Below, in pieces: positions 61,413 to 64,000 of a stretch of DNA of 64,000 nt. A program made the translations under genes and the position numbers. The notes beneath the pieces were generated by a model that searched no databases, had not been told where the DNA came from, and saw only the letters and a list, made by a program, of their open reading frames with translations. This DNA is from Gammaproteobacteria bacterium (GTDB lineage Bacteria > Pseudomonadota > Gammaproteobacteria > Pseudomonadales > Azotimanducaceae), in contig VXYL01000102.1 in the NCBI GenBank assembly GCA_009846005.1, positions 1-64,000 of the forward strand, given 5' to 3'. Position 1 is the stretch's first letter. The number at the start of each line of letters is the position of its first letter.

Positions 61413-62636
61413 ATGAGCGGCGAAGCGCACAGGGTCGTCGGACTGGATATCGGCACCAGCAAGGTGGCCGCGATCGTGGGCGAGATTTCGGCATCCGGCG
61501 AGCTGGAAGTGATCGGTATCGGCTCCCACCACTCCCGTGGCTTGAGAAAAGGCGTGGTGGTGAACATCGAGTCCACCGTGGAAGCCATCAAGCGGGCCGT
61601 CGAGGAGGCGGAGCTGATGGCGGGCTGCGAGATCGACTCGGTGTACGCGGGAATCGCCGGTAGCCATGTCCGGGGCATCAACTCTCACGGCATCGTCGCG
61701 ATCCGCGATCGCGAGGTGTACGAGCAGGACGTGGACCGCGTGCTCGACGCGGCGCAGGCGGTGGCGATCCCGGCCGATCAGAAGGTGCTGCACACGCTCC
61801 GCCAGCAGTTCCTGGTAGACGACCAGGAAGGCGTCAAGGAGCCGCTCGGGATGTCGGGCGTGCGCCTCGAAGCAAAGGTGCATCTCATCACCTGTGCGGT
61901 CAATGCCGCGCAGAACATCGAGAAATGCATCGAACGCTGCGGGCTCGTCGTCAACGACATCATCCTCGAGCAACTGGCGTCGAGCATGTCCGTGCTCACC
62001 GACGACGAGCGCGACTTGGGCGTTTGCCTGGTGGACATCGGCGGCGGCACGACCGACATCGCCGTGTTCACGAACGGGGCGATCTGCCACACGGCGGTAA
62101 TCCCCATCGCGGGCGATCAAGTCACCAACGACATCGCCATGGCGCTCAGGACACCCACGCCGCACGCCGAGGAGATCAAGATCAAGTACGCCTGCGCCCT
62201 CGCCCAGCTGGCGCGGGCGGAGGAGACGATACAGGTGCCCGGGGCCGGCGGTCGGCCGCCGCGGGAGCTTTCTCGCCAGGCGCTCGCCGAGGTCGTCGAG
62301 CCTCGCTACGAGGAACTGTTCACGTTGGTGCAGGGGGAACTCAACCGTAGCGGCAATGCCGAGTTGATCGCTTCGGGGGTGGTCTTGACGGGCGGCTCGG
62401 CGAAGATGGAAGGCGTCGTGGAGCTGGCCGAGGAGGTGTTCCACATGCCGGTGGACGTCGCCGCGCCGAAGCGCATCGCCGGCATCGCAGACATTGTCCG
62501 CAACCCGATCTACTCAACGGGGGTCGGCTTGCTGATGTACGGAATGGAGCAGGAAAAGGAGAGTGGCCGCCGCGGTCGCAATACGAACCGCGGTGGAGCA
62601 TTCGCCCGATTGAGGTCGTGGTTCAATGACCTGTAG
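61413..62636 (+). CDS. ftsA: Cell division protein FtsA
   Basis: A 407-residue actin-like protein that anchors FtsZ to the membrane. It has VGLDIGTSKVAAIVGEI (phosphate 1), the 1C/SHS2 domain around residues 85-165 (SVYAGIAGSHVRGINSHGIV), CLVDIGGGTTDIAVF (phosphate 2) and GVVLTGGSAKMEGV (adenosine). The C-terminal amphipathic helix GGAFARLRSWFNDL is the membrane anchor. The ATG at 61413 is right after the ftsQ stop. Confidence 0.94.
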   Translation: MSGEAHRVVGLDIGTSKVAAIVGEISASGELEVIGIGSHHSRGLRKGVVVNIESTVEAIKRAVEEAELMAGCEIDSVYAGIAGSHVRGINSHGIVAIRDREVYEQDVDRVLDAAQAVAIPADQKVLHTLRQQFLVDDQEGVKEPLGMSGVRLEAKVHLITCAVNAAQNIEKCIERCGLVVNDIILEQLASSMSVLTDDERDLGVCLVDIGGGTTDIAVFTNGAICHTAVIPIAGDQVTNDIAMALRTPTPHAEEIKIKYACALAQLARAEETIQVPGAGGRPPRELSRQALAEVVEPRYEELFTLVQGELNRSGNAELIASGVVLTGGSAKMEGVVELAEEVFHMPVDVAAPKRIAGIADIVRNPIYSTGVGLLMYGMEQEKESGRRGRNTNRGGAFARLRSWFNDL

Positions 62637-62686
62637 TCGGTAGCGAAACCACTTGGATTGGCAACTATCTTTACAAGGATGTAGAC

Positions 62687-63844
62687 ATGACTACGACGAC
62701 GGACATGCCATTCGAACTGGTCGACAATCCGACGCGCAGCGCGGTGATCAAGGTGATCGGCGTGGGCGGCGGAGGCGGCAACGCCGTGAAGCACATGGTC
62801 AACAACGGTGTGCAGGGCGTTGACTTCATCGCCGCCAATACGGACTCGCAGGCGCTCGACAGTCTAAAGGGGCCGACGACGTTTCAGTTGGGAGCGACCA
62901 TCACGAAGGGCCTTGGCGCCGGCACGAGCCCGGAGGTGGGACGCCAATCGGCCATCGAGGATCGCGACCGGATCCACGACGTGCTCGTCGGGGCCGACAT
63001 GGTGTTCATCACCGCGGGCATGGGCGGCGGCACGGGAACCGGGGCGGCCCCGGTCGTGGCCGAGGTCGCCAAGGAGGTCGGCGCGTTGGCCGTTGCCGTG
63101 GTGACCAAGCCGTTCGAGTTTGAAAACCGAACCAAGGTCGCGGAACAGGGCATCGTGGAACTGTCCCAGCATGTCGACTCCGTGATCGCCATATCCAATG
63201 ACCGGCTGCCTTCGGTGTTCGACGACGATGCGACGATGGACGAGGCGTTCGCGGCCGTGGACGACGTGCTGTTGGGTGCGGTCAGAGGCATCTCCGACAT
63301 CATCATCAGGCCCGGCCGCATAAACGTCGACTTCGCGGACGTCCGTACGGTGATGTCCGAACGAGGCATGGCGATCATGGGCACAGGCCAGGCGTCCGGG
63401 GATGATCGCGCTCGTGTGGCCATCGACGAGGCGGTCAACAGCCCGCTCTTGGAAGACGTGGACCTGCGCGGCGCGAGAGGCGTCGTGGTGAACATCACCA
63501 CGGCCCCGAGCGTCGGCATCCGCGAGTTCCAGGAGATCGGCAATTCGATCCGTGATCTCGCTTCCAAGGGAGCGACTGTCGTGATCGGTACCGTGAACGA
63601 CGAGGCGCTCGGCGACGAGATGCGTATCACCGTCGTTGCGACAGGTCTCGGCAATACCAAATCGGAGTCCGCCGAGGCGCCGCCTTCCCAGCGCACCACG
63701 GTGGGGATGCCCGACTACCGCGAACTGGATCGACCTACCGTCATGCGCAACAACCCCAGCCAAGAGGAAGGCCCGCCGCGGACGGTTCCCTCCGATCCGG
63801 ACTACCTCGACATCCCCGCGTTTCTGCGCCGGCAGGCCGACTAG
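62687..63844 (+). CDS. ftsZ: Cell division protein FtsZ
   Basis: A 385-residue tubulin-like GTPase that forms the division ring. IKVIGVGGGGGNAVKHM is the nucleotide loop, GMGGGTGTGAAPVVAEVAKE is the tubulin signature, and NVDFADVRTVM carries the catalytic aspartates in the T7 loop. The linker is short, and the C-terminal peptide YLDIPAFLRRQAD contains the conserved FtsA/ZipA-binding core. A GGA-containing ribosome site precedes the ATG. Confidence 0.95.
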   Translation: MTTTTDMPFELVDNPTRSAVIKVIGVGGGGGNAVKHMVNNGVQGVDFIAANTDSQALDSLKGPTTFQLGATITKGLGAGTSPEVGRQSAIEDRDRIHDVLVGADMVFITAGMGGGTGTGAAPVVAEVAKEVGALAVAVVTKPFEFENRTKVAEQGIVELSQHVDSVIAISNDRLPSVFDDDATMDEAFAAVDDVLLGAVRGISDIIIRPGRINVDFADVRTVMSERGMAIMGTGQASGDDRARVAIDEAVNSPLLEDVDLRGARGVVVNITTAPSVGIREFQEIGNSIRDLASKGATVVIGTVNDEALGDEMRITVVATGLGNTKSESAEAPPSQRTTVGMPDYRELDRPTVMRNNPSQEEGPPRTVPSDPDYLDIPAFLRRQAD

Positions 63845-64000
63845 AAGGCGAGGGCATCGAACAGATCCGCAATCCATCGAATTGCAGGGTTGGATCGTCG
63901 GCGACGAGGACGCGGGCGATTCAAAAATCCAATCGATACAAACTGTTACAAATGGTGGGCAGAGGCTGTTCGAGCCTATTGCTAATATCCCTTCGCCAGC
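63845..64000. other. Intergenic region after ftsZ, cut by the window end
   Basis: No open frame is seen in these 156 bp. A TAATAT box (63983-63988) could be a -10 for the next gene, commonly lpxC, but no good -35 stands at the right distance. A GCAAT/ATTGC short inverted repeat lies near 63870-63890 without a T run. Confidence 0.4.

Overview
The window is chromosomal DNA of a high-GC gammaproteobacterium. The evidence is a division and cell-wall (dcw) cluster in proteobacterial order with ftsA, ftsZ and a meso-DAP type MurE, a MetR regulator, a YejA-type binding-protein family, and an AttEFGH-like export operon. Genes are tightly packed, mostly in short runs with 1-14 bp overlaps. Two formylglycine sulfatases, several peptide-type binding proteins and a dispersed palindromic intergenic repeat would fit an uncultivated, possibly host- or particle-associated lineage. 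That lifestyle is inference only.

Layout. 1-9.8 kb: the end of an AI-2E family transporter gene, hisC, a flavin oxidoreductase, SixA-like phosphatase, a 57-residue membrane protein, a PNPOx-like protein, metR, an exported alpha/beta hydrolase, a two-subunit molybdenum dehydrogenase and a DJ-1 family protein. 9.8-16.4 kb: an accessory stretch with a NucS-like nuclease, a small membrane protein, two decayed reading frames (one ending in a conserved RNWIAHR segment) and an unrecognised 797-residue membrane protein with an embedded Mrr-like PD-(D/E)XK nuclease motif. 16.4-34 kb: two YejA-like binding proteins, a BNR-repeat protein, a serine hydrolase, a PEP-utilising enzyme, two convergent sulfatases, a PH-domain membrane protein, orphan Vsr, a TPP enzyme and an S9 peptidase with a long C-terminal extension.

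34.1-39.8 kb (minus strand): an acyl-CoA carboxylase set (biotin carboxylase, 73-residue biotinyl carrier, carboxyltransferase beta) in the same run as a stand-alone AICAR transformylase, with purC upstream. 40-48.1 kb (minus strand): eight closely packed genes, namely NUDIX, LolD-like ATPase, FtsX-like permease, AttH-like lipoprotein, NUDIX, cystathionine gamma-synthase family enzyme, AbiEii-like nucleotidyltransferase and an unrecognised partner. 48.1-50 kb: a third YejA-like binding protein.

50.3-63.8 kb: the dcw cluster mraZ-rsmH-ftsL-ftsI-murE-mraY-murD-ftsW-murC-ftsQ-ftsA-ftsZ, preceded by MraZ-type 10-bp repeats. murF, murG, murB and ddl are absent from their usual places.

A repeat of the form GTAGGGGCGACC...GGACGGGACAAGCCCGTCCCTAC occurs six times (5.1, 26.9, 31.1, 34.1, 38.8 and 50.1 kb) and supplies the stop codon of three genes. 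No tRNA, rRNA, CRISPR array or intact insertion sequence was seen. The strongest candidates for something undescribed are the 797-residue protein, the AbiEii-like pair and the repeat family.
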